64,000 nt of DNA. It comes from Mycogone perniciosa. Its lineage: Eukaryota > Ascomycota > Sordariomycetes > Hypocreales > Hypocreaceae. The notes under the pieces were generated by a model. The model was not told the DNA's origin. It saw only the letters and a list, made by a program, of their open reading frames with translations, and did not search any database. The DNA lies in contig JAOALB010000178.1 in assembly GCA_025331125.1 (NCBI GenBank), positions 1-64,000 on the forward strand, read 5' to 3'. This document shows positions 1 to 10,955 of the stretch, one piece after another. Each line of letters begins with the position of its first letter. Position 1 is the stretch's first letter. The position numbers and the translations under genes were made by a program.

Positions 1-72
1 CTTTATTTTATAAAATGGCAATAGTGTAAGCTGTTGCTAGGCGCGTCTATACTAATTGCCCCCTTAAAAGAA

Positions 73-98
73 TAACCCTAACCCTAACCCTAACCCTA
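73..98. repeat. Telomere-type repeat tract, four TAACCC units
   Basis: Four perfect TAACCC units plus TA are seen. On the plus strand this is the C-rich strand, as expected at a left chromosome end with TTAGGG telomeres, the usual filamentous-fungal repeat. The tract is very short, and about 72 bases of non-repeat sequence lie outside it, so it is either an interstitial or degenerate telomere tract or the collapsed edge of an assembly. Confidence 0.85.
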
Positions 99-589
99 GA
101 CGATGATATCGTCATAGATCGGTGCTGAGCATCGGATCTGATCTTGAATCTATTCCTGACATTGACAGTGTCCTATATTAAGCCCATCAAGTATAGAAAC
201 AGGCAGTAAATGCATAGCGCCACCCTGCAACGACACGCGCTTCACAATTTAGCCTGGTTAAGCATCAATCCGTCAACCCAATCAAACCCACTCTAGTAAG
301 TGGTGTAATCGTCAATAGTCGCCCAGTAAAGTCAATTACACTAGCTATAACAGCATTTCAATACTACTTAATTCAACATAACAAACCAAATTTAGCCACA
401 GTTCTTATCCCAGCTATAACACTCGGATAAATATAGGGACTTAACTATAAAATGCAAGGGATAATTTTTTTTAGTAAATAGTGCTATCGCAGGCACATAA
501 TCCCCTATTATTAATCGTGCCATCTCGCCAACAAACAGGTTTAAGGTAAGTCGAGGTGTTGTAAAAACGATAATATAATAACTATATAT
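99..589. other. Subtelomeric sequence without a recognisable gene
   Basis: The sequence has mixed base composition and is less AT-rich than the transposon blocks. No open frame of useful length and no repeat structure was recognised. Its end could hold the lost N-terminal part of the BTB-like pseudogene that follows. Confidence 0.5.
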
Positions 590-1226
590 GTGATTAAAGA
601 ATCTAAAACGAAGATATTTAGTATTAAAGAAAGTAATGCGGAGACTGTAGGTTATATAGTGCAGTTTATATATACAGGGGATTATAATATAGACCTGGTG
701 GTAAAAGACTTTAATGAGATAGAACGTTAAGAGTTCACTGAATGCATAAGTATATAAACTCCTATAGTCTAGAGTGCAGTCCCTTAATAGGTACTGATAA
801 CTATGGATAAAGCGCGAAATGGATAGGGAAAATGCACCTTACAAGGCACCGACAGAGCTATTACTAGGCCATGCCCAAGTCAACAAATTAGCGGACTTCC
901 TGCAGATTCCAGAGCTTAGTAAGCTGGCAAAAGACAAAATTACCAGGCTTTTACAGAAACATTAGTCCGTGGACTCCTTTATTGCGGTCGCTAGGACATT
1001 ACCTAGCGAGATAGGCTGTCAGATGCTTCACGGAGCATTAAGAGTCCTGGCGGCAAACCGCATCAGCAAGCTGGTCACGGACAAACGTTTTACTAAATTG
1101 GAAATTCTTAACCCTTTTACTATACAGGCGCTGCAAAAATGTGCAGCGAGAATCGAAGAGAGCGAAAGGAAGCTTGAGACATTAAATGGCTCCATTTCAT
1201 CAACTGTCAACCTCAGTAACGGATAA
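590..1226 (+). pseudogene. Degenerate BTB/POZ-domain protein gene
   Basis: Two blocks in different frames read together like a fungal BTB/POZ protein. Block one (590-727) encodes a stretch with FIYTGDYNID, which resembles the conserved tyrosine-threonine-glycine-aspartate segment late in BTB domains of ascomycete proteins. Block two (819-1226, ATG at 819) encodes LLLGHAQVNKLADFLQIPELSKLAKDK in pieces, like the helices that follow the BTB fold (HAKVY.LADKY.I..LK.LA). A TAA at 728, a frame change between the blocks and a TAG at 963-965 break it. Such proteins often act as Cullin-3 adaptors or nuclear factors, but no role is claimed for this remnant. Family assignment is from remembered motif patterns only. 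Confidence 0.5.
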
Positions 1227-2744
1227 TTCCACATTACAGCACATTCCTTTATTCCTAGCTAGCCTGTGAGAACCCGGATAGTTAGCAATTTCATGTATTT
1301 AAGCAGCAGCTTTTTCCACCTAACTTGGGATCAGCAAGAGTGTCGAATTCTATCATTTTATGCATCCTTCAATAAGCCCTTATACTGTTGATCTGTAATT
1401 GATATTAATACATTGCAAAAAATGTCGCTGGACCTCTACACCACTGGCGGCGAAGCGTTAGCTAGAGGGATAAATTACATGGTGAATGAGGTAGCTTACA
1501 GAGTGTTTTGGACCTAGGCCTTTATGACGAGGGACGATATCCGCGATTGAGATGCACGTTCGATAGCAGTGCTGAAGAGTTTCGTACGGCCGCCACCTTG
1601 ACATTTTTAACTGTAATATGGATGCAATTCGAGAGGCTAACACAGATGGGCCGCCTTCTCAATACGGCCGAAGAGTAAAGCTCAAATGACAGAGCAATGA
1701 CCTCACCCGCCCCAGCATGCCTCGGCCGTCTGCGCCCCGCCTGGCTCGCCCCGTGCCGAGTGCCGGACTTGTAAGGCTTAAGCCGGCCTTTGGTCTGGGC
1801 CTTACCTGTTGGAATTAGATGACGAACTCCCCGTCATCTACAGTTGCTAGCCGACTCATCCCGAAAGTGAGGCGTTCATTATGCCCATTCGTAACGCAAG
1901 CCAGAAACCTTCTTTACCGCCCGGTCTATAATTAAGTTCAGCCGCATTACTTAGAAACTATGGACCGCTTAGATCCTCGGAACTGTTCGAAGTGTTATGC
2001 AACTTGCTCCCGCAGTTGCAGGAGAATCCCGAACAATTAAACCTGCGAGGCCAATAACTATGCATATTTGCCTTGACTGATATTTATGCCAGTCGCAATG
2101 CCAACCACATGAACCTTAATCTTATACCAAAAATTTGGAAGATCTATTGCCGGCTAACCCCTTAGGCCGGGGGTCCCGACTTGGTAGCCCTATAAGTCTG
2201 ATGCTCCTGCTGCGGCTAGAGCCACTATAGCATTCCTGCTCTATGCTCGTGGGTATTAATATTAACCTATACAGCAGCTTAGTCTTATAGTATTCGGTAT
2301 ATAAGTATACAGGTCGCGTATATTGAGCCTTCTTTATTCAATCTACTGATGTGAATTTGCTCCGAGCCCGGGCTCTTCGAGACTGTTCCTACCCTTATAC
2401 GCAGGGTGCCAATAAGATATCTATACCAGCTGACCTGACTCTAACTTTATATGGTAAGGTTATTGTTTAATATTTGCCTGTGACGACGTATACTGAACGC
2501 TTACTAATGCCTCCCAGAAAGCTCCCGCCTCTCTGTTACGTATATAATGCTAGGTTATTCTGGTGCTATTATAAGGGTTGCTCTTTATGCCGAAGACCCA
2601 TGGCTAAATATAACCCTAGGCGTGGATGTATTGTTGTTTGTTTGTTTTATTATTTACGTCCATTAAGTAAGCTAGTTACACAAATCCCTTATAGGCAATA
2701 GGACGTCAGGAGCCGGCGGCTTATGCCGCTGTTCGCTGAGTTTT
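1227..2744. other. Subtelomeric intergenic stretch
   Basis: No gene could be supported. A GC-rich patch lies at about 1690-1800 (runs of CGGCC and CGCCCC type) inside otherwise balanced sequence. Short open frames here lack ATG starts or any familiar motif. Near 2705-2745 the sequence changes into what looks like the 3' end of the LINE that follows. Confidence 0.45.
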
Positions 2745-2846
2745 AATTTATAAAGGAAAAGGGGTTAATCTAGGTAATATTAATCTATTTCTGCTAGGGG
2801 AGGACTATAAAGGTCTGCTTCCTCCACTAGTTTCTGGAAGGCTTTG
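2745..2846 (-). mobile_element. LINE 3' end fragment, outer part split off by gypsy insertion
   Basis: This stretch runs directly up to the CTTTG target duplication of the gypsy element, and the same five bases restart the sequence at 10951. Removing the gypsy element joins 2846 to 10956 and makes it the 3' tail of the minus-strand LINE. The outer boundary is an estimate. Confidence 0.5.
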
Positions 2847-3247
2847 TATTATAACCTGACCCTTTTATGGCTGCATAAAGGGTCCACGGCGGTATGTACC
2901 CCGGAAAAACAACGGAACGACCGTCTAATCAGGAAGGATCACTCGGATCACTATAGACTATAGATCACTTAAATCACGAAACGTAAGCTAAAGTAATTTA
3001 ATATAACGGTAATCTATATATAATTTAAGTATATTTATTATATATCTCTTTTATATATAAGACTGGATAAATTACGATTATTTAATATAGTTACTTAAAT
3101 AGTTGTTAATAAATTACATTTACTAAAACTGCCTGTTTTATAGAATTATAACTATATTACCCTATTTAATATTTATCTTTAACCTCTCTATTAATATAAA
3201 TCTATAAACCTTAGTTTAATAGTTAAGAATTAATATAGATTATTATA
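2847..3247 (+). repeat. 5' LTR of the complete gypsy element (type A)
   Basis: It starts TATTATAACC and ends GATTATTATA, RIP-altered forms of the TG...CA ends seen in less mutated relatives in this window. It is the same length as the 3' LTR at 10550-10950 and similar along its whole length. The last 200 or so bases are shared with the type B and C LTRs elsewhere in the window. Confidence 0.88.
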
Positions 3248-6200
3248 TATTAATAATTTTTATTTAAAGGGCTATTAAAAATCCTAAGCAATATTGCAAG
3301 TATATCTACTGCAGTATCCTCTTTTAATAATCCTAATAGTTTACCCTGTATTTTACCTTTTCGCTAAAGGCAGGATAATAATAAATATAATAATATAAAT
3401 AAAAGTAAAAATAAAGATAAAGTTAATAAAATAAAATAACTATATATTTATATAAAGGAAGCCTTTTAATATATTAAAGTTAATTATATAAAATAAAGGT
3501 AATATTATTTATATTTAGTTATTAAAAACACTAGACTTTAATAAATAATTTACTAATAGTAAATAATTATTATAAACTTATAAAACTAGGCCTTACTTGC
3601 TTTAAACCTTATATTAAACCTTAAAGGGAATTAACCGTTAAAGGACTTAAAAGAGTCACTTAAAATATAACCTTTTTAATACTTTAATAAAAGTACTGTA
3701 ATAGTTTAACTATTTCTTATTTAACTACGCAACTATTTTACCTACTTTTTAACTAGCTTTAATATAAAGACTAGTAAAGTTTTTTTAACTGCTAAATAAT
3801 TTAAAGGTAATGCTTTAAAGTAGTTTAAACTTACTTAAAAGGATTTCTTTAATAATAAAAGTAAAGTTAATAAGTAAATATAGCTTATATTTATTAGCTA
3901 TAATTAATTTAAAGAAAAACTGAAAAATATCTTTAATAATATTAATAAAGAATATACTGCAGAAAATAAATTTATAAATTTAGTTTAAAAAAGAAAATAC
4001 TTTAATTATATTATATACTTTAAGAACTATACTTTTAAAGTTAAATAAAGAAATTTTACTTTTATTAAATGCTTTTATAATAGATTTAAGCTAGAAGTTA
4101 AAAGGGAAGTTTATAAGTGTTTTTAAAATAAAAGTATTATAAAATTTATTAAAAAATATATAAATATAAATAATTTACTTTATAAACTTTACTTAAATAT
4201 AAAAAAATAATAATAGTAATTTAAATAAATTTATAAATATTAAAGATATATGAATTAAAGTAAAAAGTAATAAAAATATATTATTAACTTTAATAATAAA
4301 AAACCTAGTTAAATAGATTTAAATACTATTTTAAAAAAAAGGTAAAAGTTATTTATTATAACTATAATATATTAGGATATATTTTAAAGGACTATAAAGC
4401 TTTATAAAACCTAAGAATTAATAAACTTTAAAAGCCTGCACTAAAACCTAAATAAAAGGTTAATATAGTTTTAAAAGCTATTAATCATATATTACTTAAC
4501 TAGACTATATATTATAATAATAGCTGCTTTATTTATAAATTTAATAAAAATAAAAGTAAATAGTATGTAAAATAATTTAAAAAGATATTTATAATAAATT
4601 AAAAGGGATATTAATTAAAACTTAAATCTTTAATCTTTAAAGATATATTTAAAGAAGATAAAGTAAATAAATATTTACTATACTTTAATAGTTTAATAAA
4701 ATAAAACTTAAACTTTAGTTATATAAAGTTAAATACAGATAATAGTATTTTAAATAAATAAATAATTACTATAATTAACTATTAATATTTTAATTAAATT
4801 ACTATAAGTAATAAAAGATAAACTAATAGTAGTAACTTTAATAATAAAAATAAAAATAACCCTTTATAATATAGACTATTACTATATAATACTATACCTT
4901 TGAAATTAAAAAATATACTATTTATAAACAGTAACCTTAAAGGTAAATTAAATAAATATTACTTAAACTTAATTAAAAGAGTTACTATAAAAATATAATA
5001 AAATAAATCAAATATATATTTATATAAACAGCTTTATATATAAAATAAAGCTAATAATAAAATAGCTATTAAAGCTATCCTAGCTGCTTTAACTATATAC
5101 AAAAAACTTATATATTTTTATATATATAAGAGACTATACTATAAATAACCTTATTTATAAAAAGTATTATACTATATCCTAGGTTACTTATATTATATAT
5201 AGGTATATAATATACTTTTAAAAGAAAGTAAAGTATAATGCATTTCCGATTAAAATCCTATTTTACCCTATAAAATAAATATAAGATTATAATACTTTTA
5301 AAGAATAGATTATAACTATATAGTATTAAAACCTTAAAATTATTATTATTAAACTAAAGACTAAAACTTTAAAGGAATATTATTAGCTATAAAAACTTAA
5401 AGGATATAAGTCTAAAAAATATTATATCTACTATTAAAAGAAATTAATAAAAAAGTATATCCGCTATAATAAAAGGTTTAAGTGCAATTAATAATACTAC
5501 TTAAAATATAATAGTTTAAAGTATATTATATATAAATAAAATAAGTTATAGGATTAGCATTTACAATAAGCTAATAATACCTTATACTTATCGCTAAACT
5601 ATATATACTATTAGACAGATAAATGCACTACCTATTTATAAAAAGAACTTTAAAATAATAAATATAGAAATAAATAAAGTATAAACCTACTTTAAAAGAT
5701 AAAGAGATTAATTGAATTATAAAAAAGCTATATTAAAATTAATTTAACTTTATTACCTATAAAGGAACTGCCTATAATAAAAGAAGGTAGTATTTACTTT
5801 AAGGAACCTTAATTAACTGCGAAATCTATATAAAAAAAGAAAAATCAAGAAATAATTAATATTACCTATAAAAGGGCTATAAAGTAATAATTAATAAATT
5901 ATATCTTTTAAAATACTAAATAATAAAAGTAATAATAAAGATTTACTATATTTAGAATTAAAGATAATAATTAAAGGATATTGGCTATATATATTAATAA
6001 ATAGCAGAGTAATAAGCAATTTTATTGCACTTATAACTGTAAATCGCTTATAGTTACTTTAAAAAGAAAAAACTAGACTATATTAACTTTATTAAGTAAA
6101 AGGAGGAGCCTTTATATATAATAATAGATAGGTTAAGTAAAAGACTAATTATTTTAAAGTTAAAATCGCTAAATGTAAAGGAGTAGTTTTTTATAATATA

Positions 6201-9200
6201 GTAAATATTAATAAATATAATATTATTTTTAATTATCTTTAATTAAAACGTAATAACTTTAATATTAACTGGGAGAATAGCTAGCTTTATTAGCGCGATA
6301 ATAAAGCTTCTTTAGTAATTAAAACTATTAAAAAGGCTTTAACTATAAGGCAGAAATTTTATATAAAACCTTTAAGTATATTAAAAAAAAGAATTAAAAA
6401 GGTTACCTTTAATTTAATTATAGAAATAATTTACTTAAAAATAAAACTTAAGTAAAGTAAAGGAAAGGATAAATGTAACGATCTAGGTTGATTCTCAATA
6501 GTTAAACCAAGGTTCATGGGTTTATACTAACAGAGAGGTCAGGGATAAATACTAAGCAGGGTAACATAGTTACGATTCTGTAGAATAGGCGGTTCCGGTA
6601 AATACAATTGTTAACGACTATCTAAATAACTATACTAAATAAGTAATAAGCAAGTCATATATATACAAAAGAGAGTTATAACAATTATTAAGGAATATAG
6701 CTACGTTCCTGATAATTTAAGGTTCATGATCACTTACATATATCCCTAATTATTAGCGATTCAGTATATACCCCAGTGATTATGTTCCTATTAGCCTGTT
6801 ATTCCGATATTCCTCCAGACCTAGGCCTTGGCCTAGTCGGGTCGTGACAATAAATAAATCTAAAGAATAATTGCTTTTTTATAGAAAGTATTTAATAATA
6901 TTAATAAAATGCTTAAAATAAAAAACTTTAAAATAGCAGTATTACTAAATAACTATAAAATATCTTCAAAGAATACTAAAAGTATAATAAGCTATAAAAG
7001 GAAATACTTAATATAAAATTACTGTAATACAGTTAATAAAACTATATAATTAAACTTAAAGACAGTATTAATACTATTTTCTATAAAAATTATAATTTAA
7101 ATAAAAAAAAGCTTAAAAGCCTATATAATTATTTAGATAATATATTAGTTAAAGGGTATATTTAACCCTTTTTATTAAAAGCAGGCTATTTTATTATATT
7201 TATATTAAAAGAAAAAGGTAAACTATAGTTAATTATAAATTACAAATAGCTTAATAAAGCTACTATTAAAAATAAAACTCTATTACTATTAATTATAAAA
7301 TTATAGGATAGACTATATAAAAAAAAGTAGTTTATAATACTAGATCTTAAAAGCATTTATAACTTTATTTAAATTAAAGAAATATATAAATAGATAACCG
7401 CCTTTTAAACTAAATATAGCTTATTTAAATACCTAGTTATACCTTTTAGCTTTATTAACGCTCTTATAATATTTTAAACGATAATTAATAATATATTAAA
7501 AAATTACTTTAATATTTTTATAGTTATTTATTTAAATAATAATTTAATTTTCTTAAATACCTTTAAAAATATAGAGTATATATTTATAAAGTATTATAAA
7601 TACTATAAAATACTAAACTATTTATAAAACTAGAGAAATATAAATTTTATATATAAAAAGTTACTTTTTTAAAATATGTTATTACCTTTAAAGAAATTTA
7701 TATAAATTTATTAAAAATATAAGCAGTAAAAGACTAGCCTATACTTATAATAGTTAAAGAAGTCTAAAGTTTTTTAAAATTTATTAACTATGACTAATAA
7801 TTTATTAAAGGCTATAAAAGTATTATATAAACTCTTTATAAATTTATTAAAAAAAAATAAAAGTTTTTATAGGCATTAAATATATAAAAAGCCTTTAATA
7901 AACTTAAACAGCTTATTTTAAAAACACCTATATTTATTATATTTAACCTATTTAAAGAAATAAAAGTTAAAATAAACGCTTTTAATTTTACTATAAAAGC
8001 TTAACTTAATTAAAAAGACAAAAACAGTAAACTATACTTTATTGCCTTTTACTTTAAAGTATTATATAGCGTAAAACTAAACTATTTAATATATAATAAA
8101 GAATTCTTTACTATTATTCTTATATTTAAAAAATAGTAATACTACCTATTAAAAGGAATATATAAGGTTAAGGTATATATTAACTATAAGAATATTATAT
8201 ACTTTATAATAGTTTAATAACTCTTTAAAAGGCAAATCCGCTATATAAAATACCTTTTAAAATTCAATTATATCTTAATCAACTAAAAAGGATTTAAAAA
8301 TAGACAAATAAATATATTTAATAGATAAATTAACTATAATTAAAGAAAGATTAAATATATTAAATAAATCTTAAAATAAACCCTTAAAGGATATTACTAA
8401 TAAATAGCACTTTAAGCTATATATAAAGTATTTAATAATAATACTATACTTTAATATATTAAAAAGTATTATATTATTTACAATAGTAATAGATTCCTAG
8501 AAAATATAGAGTTTAATAATAAAGGAATTTAATAATGCAATAAAAAGATTTAAATTTTAAATAAACTTTAGAAAAATATAGTTATTAAAGTTTATTAGCA
8601 TTTAGTATATAGATACAAAAGTATTTATAAAATATATAAATAAATTTAAAAGTATTTTAAGTTTTAAAGGCTTAAAAGAATAATATAAAATATTATTTTA
8701 CGCTATATAACTTATAGAATAATTAAAACCTTAAAATATAAACTATAAAGTAAACTTTAACCTTTATTAATATTAAAGTAACTATAAAAATTAATTTTAT
8801 TATATTTTATTATTAAACTACTACTATTTATTAAACTAAGATTAAAGATTAAATATAATAATATTTTAATAATTATAGATTAATTTATTAAATACTTTTA
8901 TTTTCTTTTATATAAAAAAGTAATAGATACAGAAATATTAATTTATATATTTTTGCAATTTATTACAGTTAACTATATAATTCCAGCTAAAATTATTTTT
9001 AATTAAAGATTAACCTTCATATCTAAATTCTAATAAACATTTATAAATTAATTAAATATAAATTATAAGCTTAATACTATATACTACTTATAGATAAATA
9101 GTTAAATAAAATATATTAATTAAATTATTAAAACTTATTTAAAAACTTATATTAACTTTTAAGTAAAACAATAAAATAAAGAAATTGCTAATTATATAAA

Positions 9201-9835
9201 TATTTTATAATACTAATATTTTAAAGTTAACTGGACTTAGCTTTATATATATTAACTATAGCTTTATACTAAATATATATAAAGCATTAAAGAAAAGCCT
9301 ATATATTAATAAAGTATAAATTAAAGTTAAAGATGGAAAGCAGTTATATAAGGAAATATAGGTATACTTTTACTTTATATAAAAAGAAATAAAGAAATAT
9401 ACCAATAAGTATAAATTAAAGGGATTAATCTTTAAAGAAAAAGATATAGTTTACCTATATTAATATTCGCTAAAGAAAAAGACTATAAATATTAAAATAA
9501 TATAATTAAGTAATAAATTAAATTTTAAAAAACTTAAACTTTACCTGGTTAAAAAGGTTATTTTAAAAGTTATTTATAAACTTATACTATTAAATAAAAT
9601 TCAGATTTACTTAATATTTTATATTTTACTATTTAAAAAAGTAGTATAAGATAAAGTAAAAAATAAATAAATTATAGATTTAATTAAAGTTTTACTAGTT
9701 AAAGAAAAATATAAAGTTAAAGAAATTAAAGCTATAAAAATAATAAATAATAAATATTAGTATTTAGTAAAATAGAAAAATTATAGAGAGGAGTATAACT
9801 TTGAAGAATTTAGGGAATACTTTAAGCACTCCTAG
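3248..9835 (+). pseudogene. gag-pol relic of the complete gypsy element
   Basis: What remains readable is in order. At 4354-4395 there is a gag zinc knuckle whose four ligand codons all now read Tyr. At about 7335-7475 is the reverse-transcriptase stretch of LDL, then W..AF and MPF..NA type. At 7529-7552 is the polymerase motif, now YLNN where the family has YLDD. Integrase remains follow at about 8600-9500, and a chromodomain-like stretch at about 9700-9830 keeps KYKVKEI, then YLVK, then EEFREYF. Stops are frequent throughout. The nested solo LTR splits it at 6474-6849. Family assignment is secure, domain edges are approximate. Confidence 0.82.
6474..6849 (-). repeat. Nested solo LTR (type B) with target duplication ATAAA
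   Basis: This 376-bp LTR begins TGTAACGATC and ends GGTCGTGACA on the plus strand, and is flanked on both sides by ATAAA (6469-6473 and 6850-6854). The gypsy copy at 39206-45428 preserves the empty site near 42828-42840, confirming the insertion point. Its GC content is clearly higher than the host element's, so it arrived later or was mutated less. Confidence 0.93.
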
Positions 9836-10549
9836 ACAATTCTGCAATAATTCCATTAAAGTCTTAGCTTACCAATAATAGATTAAGCGGCCTAAAAGCA
9901 GTCTAGTTAATTATATTAGCAGCCTTAAAAGAATATATATTAATAGTAGCCTTTACTTTACAATATTCAGCTTTATCTAGTTGATTTATACTCTTTAATT
10001 TAAAATTTACTATCTTCGCCCCTTTTATTACTAATACTTTGCGCTAAGTATAAAGGTAAATTAATCGCGCTAAAGCTTTAAAAGATTTGCAATATAATTC
10101 TACTAATTTAAGCTCTGCCTTTTATTCCTGCGCCTTTAATTGCTTATACTTTAAAGTAATCTAAAATATTAAAAAAAACTAAAAAAAAAGAAAAAAAAGA
10201 AAAGAAAACACTTATAAATATTTACTAATACCTTAAAACTATTATAAAAGCGCCCCTATTAAATGCACTTTTAATATTAAATACCTTATTTATTATTTTA
10301 TAAATATAACTATAAAAATAATAATATAAATAAAGTATAGTTTTAAAACCTAGTTCTTTAATAAAAGATATAAAGGCTAAATACTAAAGGGTTTTTAAAG
10401 AATAAGCCTTTTTAATATAATTTATATTATTAGTATTATATATATAAAAAAGGAAAAAGAAAAAGAATATTATATTTATAAAGGGAGGTATAGTATTTAT
10501 ATAGGATAAGTAAGGCTTTAAGGATAAGACTATTAGGAAAGGGATATTA
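9836..10549 (+). other. Non-coding 3' region of the gypsy element
   Basis: This lies between the chromodomain relic and the 3' LTR. It holds an A-rich stretch at about 10168-10210 and no readable protein. Inverted counterparts lie next to the LTR of the gypsy copy starting at 57486, so it belongs to the element. Confidence 0.6.
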
Positions 10550-10950
10550 TATTATAACCTAACCCTTTTATAGCCGTATAAAAGGTTTAGGGCAGTATAT
10601 ACCTTAAAAGAATAATAAAATAACTCTTTAATTAGGAAGGATTACTTAAATTACTATAAACTATAAATTACTTAGATTATAAAATGTAAACTAAGGTACT
10701 TTAATATAACTATAATCTATATATAATTTAAATATATTTATTATATATCTCTTTTATATATAAAACTAAATAAATTACAATTATTTAGTATAGTTATATA
10801 AATAGTTATTAATAAATTGTATTTACTAAAACCGCCTATTTTATAAAATTATAACTATATTACCCTGCTTAGTATTTATCTTTAACCTCTTTATTAATAT
10901 AAACCTATAAACCTCGGTTTAACTGTTAAGTACTAATACAGATCGTTATA
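10550..10950 (+). repeat. 3' LTR of the complete gypsy element (type A)
   Basis: It is 401 bp, the partner of 2847-3247, starting TATTATAACC and ending GATCGTTATA. It is followed at once by the CTTTG target duplication. Confidence 0.9.
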
Positions 10951-10955
10951 CTTTG

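Larger units (their letters stand above)
2847..10950 (+). mobile_element. Complete Ty3/gypsy chromovirus-type retrotransposon, RIP-mutated, with 5-bp target duplication
   Basis: Two 401-bp LTRs (2847-3247 and 10550-10950) bracket a gag-pol body, and the element is flanked by CTTTG at 2842-2846 and again at 10951-10955. The body has gag with a zinc-knuckle relic, reverse transcriptase before integrase, and a chromodomain-like end, the order of Ty3/gypsy chromoviruses. RIP-type transitions have put stops in every frame, so it is not autonomous. It inserted into a LINE and later received a solo LTR at 6474-6849. A purine-rich stretch (AGGAAAGGG, about 10535-10543) is the likely polypurine tract just inside the 3' LTR. 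Confidence 0.9.

Noticed and set aside
969..1226. An 85-codon open frame as a free-standing gene
   Set aside because: It starts at GTG, which is not a normal start in fungi, and it continues a BTB-like frame across an in-frame TAG, so it is part of the pseudogene.
2474..2701. 75-codon frame rich in Cys and Tyr near the LINE 3' end
   Set aside because: Its start is not ATG and it has no match to a known motif; the Cys spacing fits no zinc-finger class I know. I considered a telomere-linked helicase remnant but saw no helicase motif.
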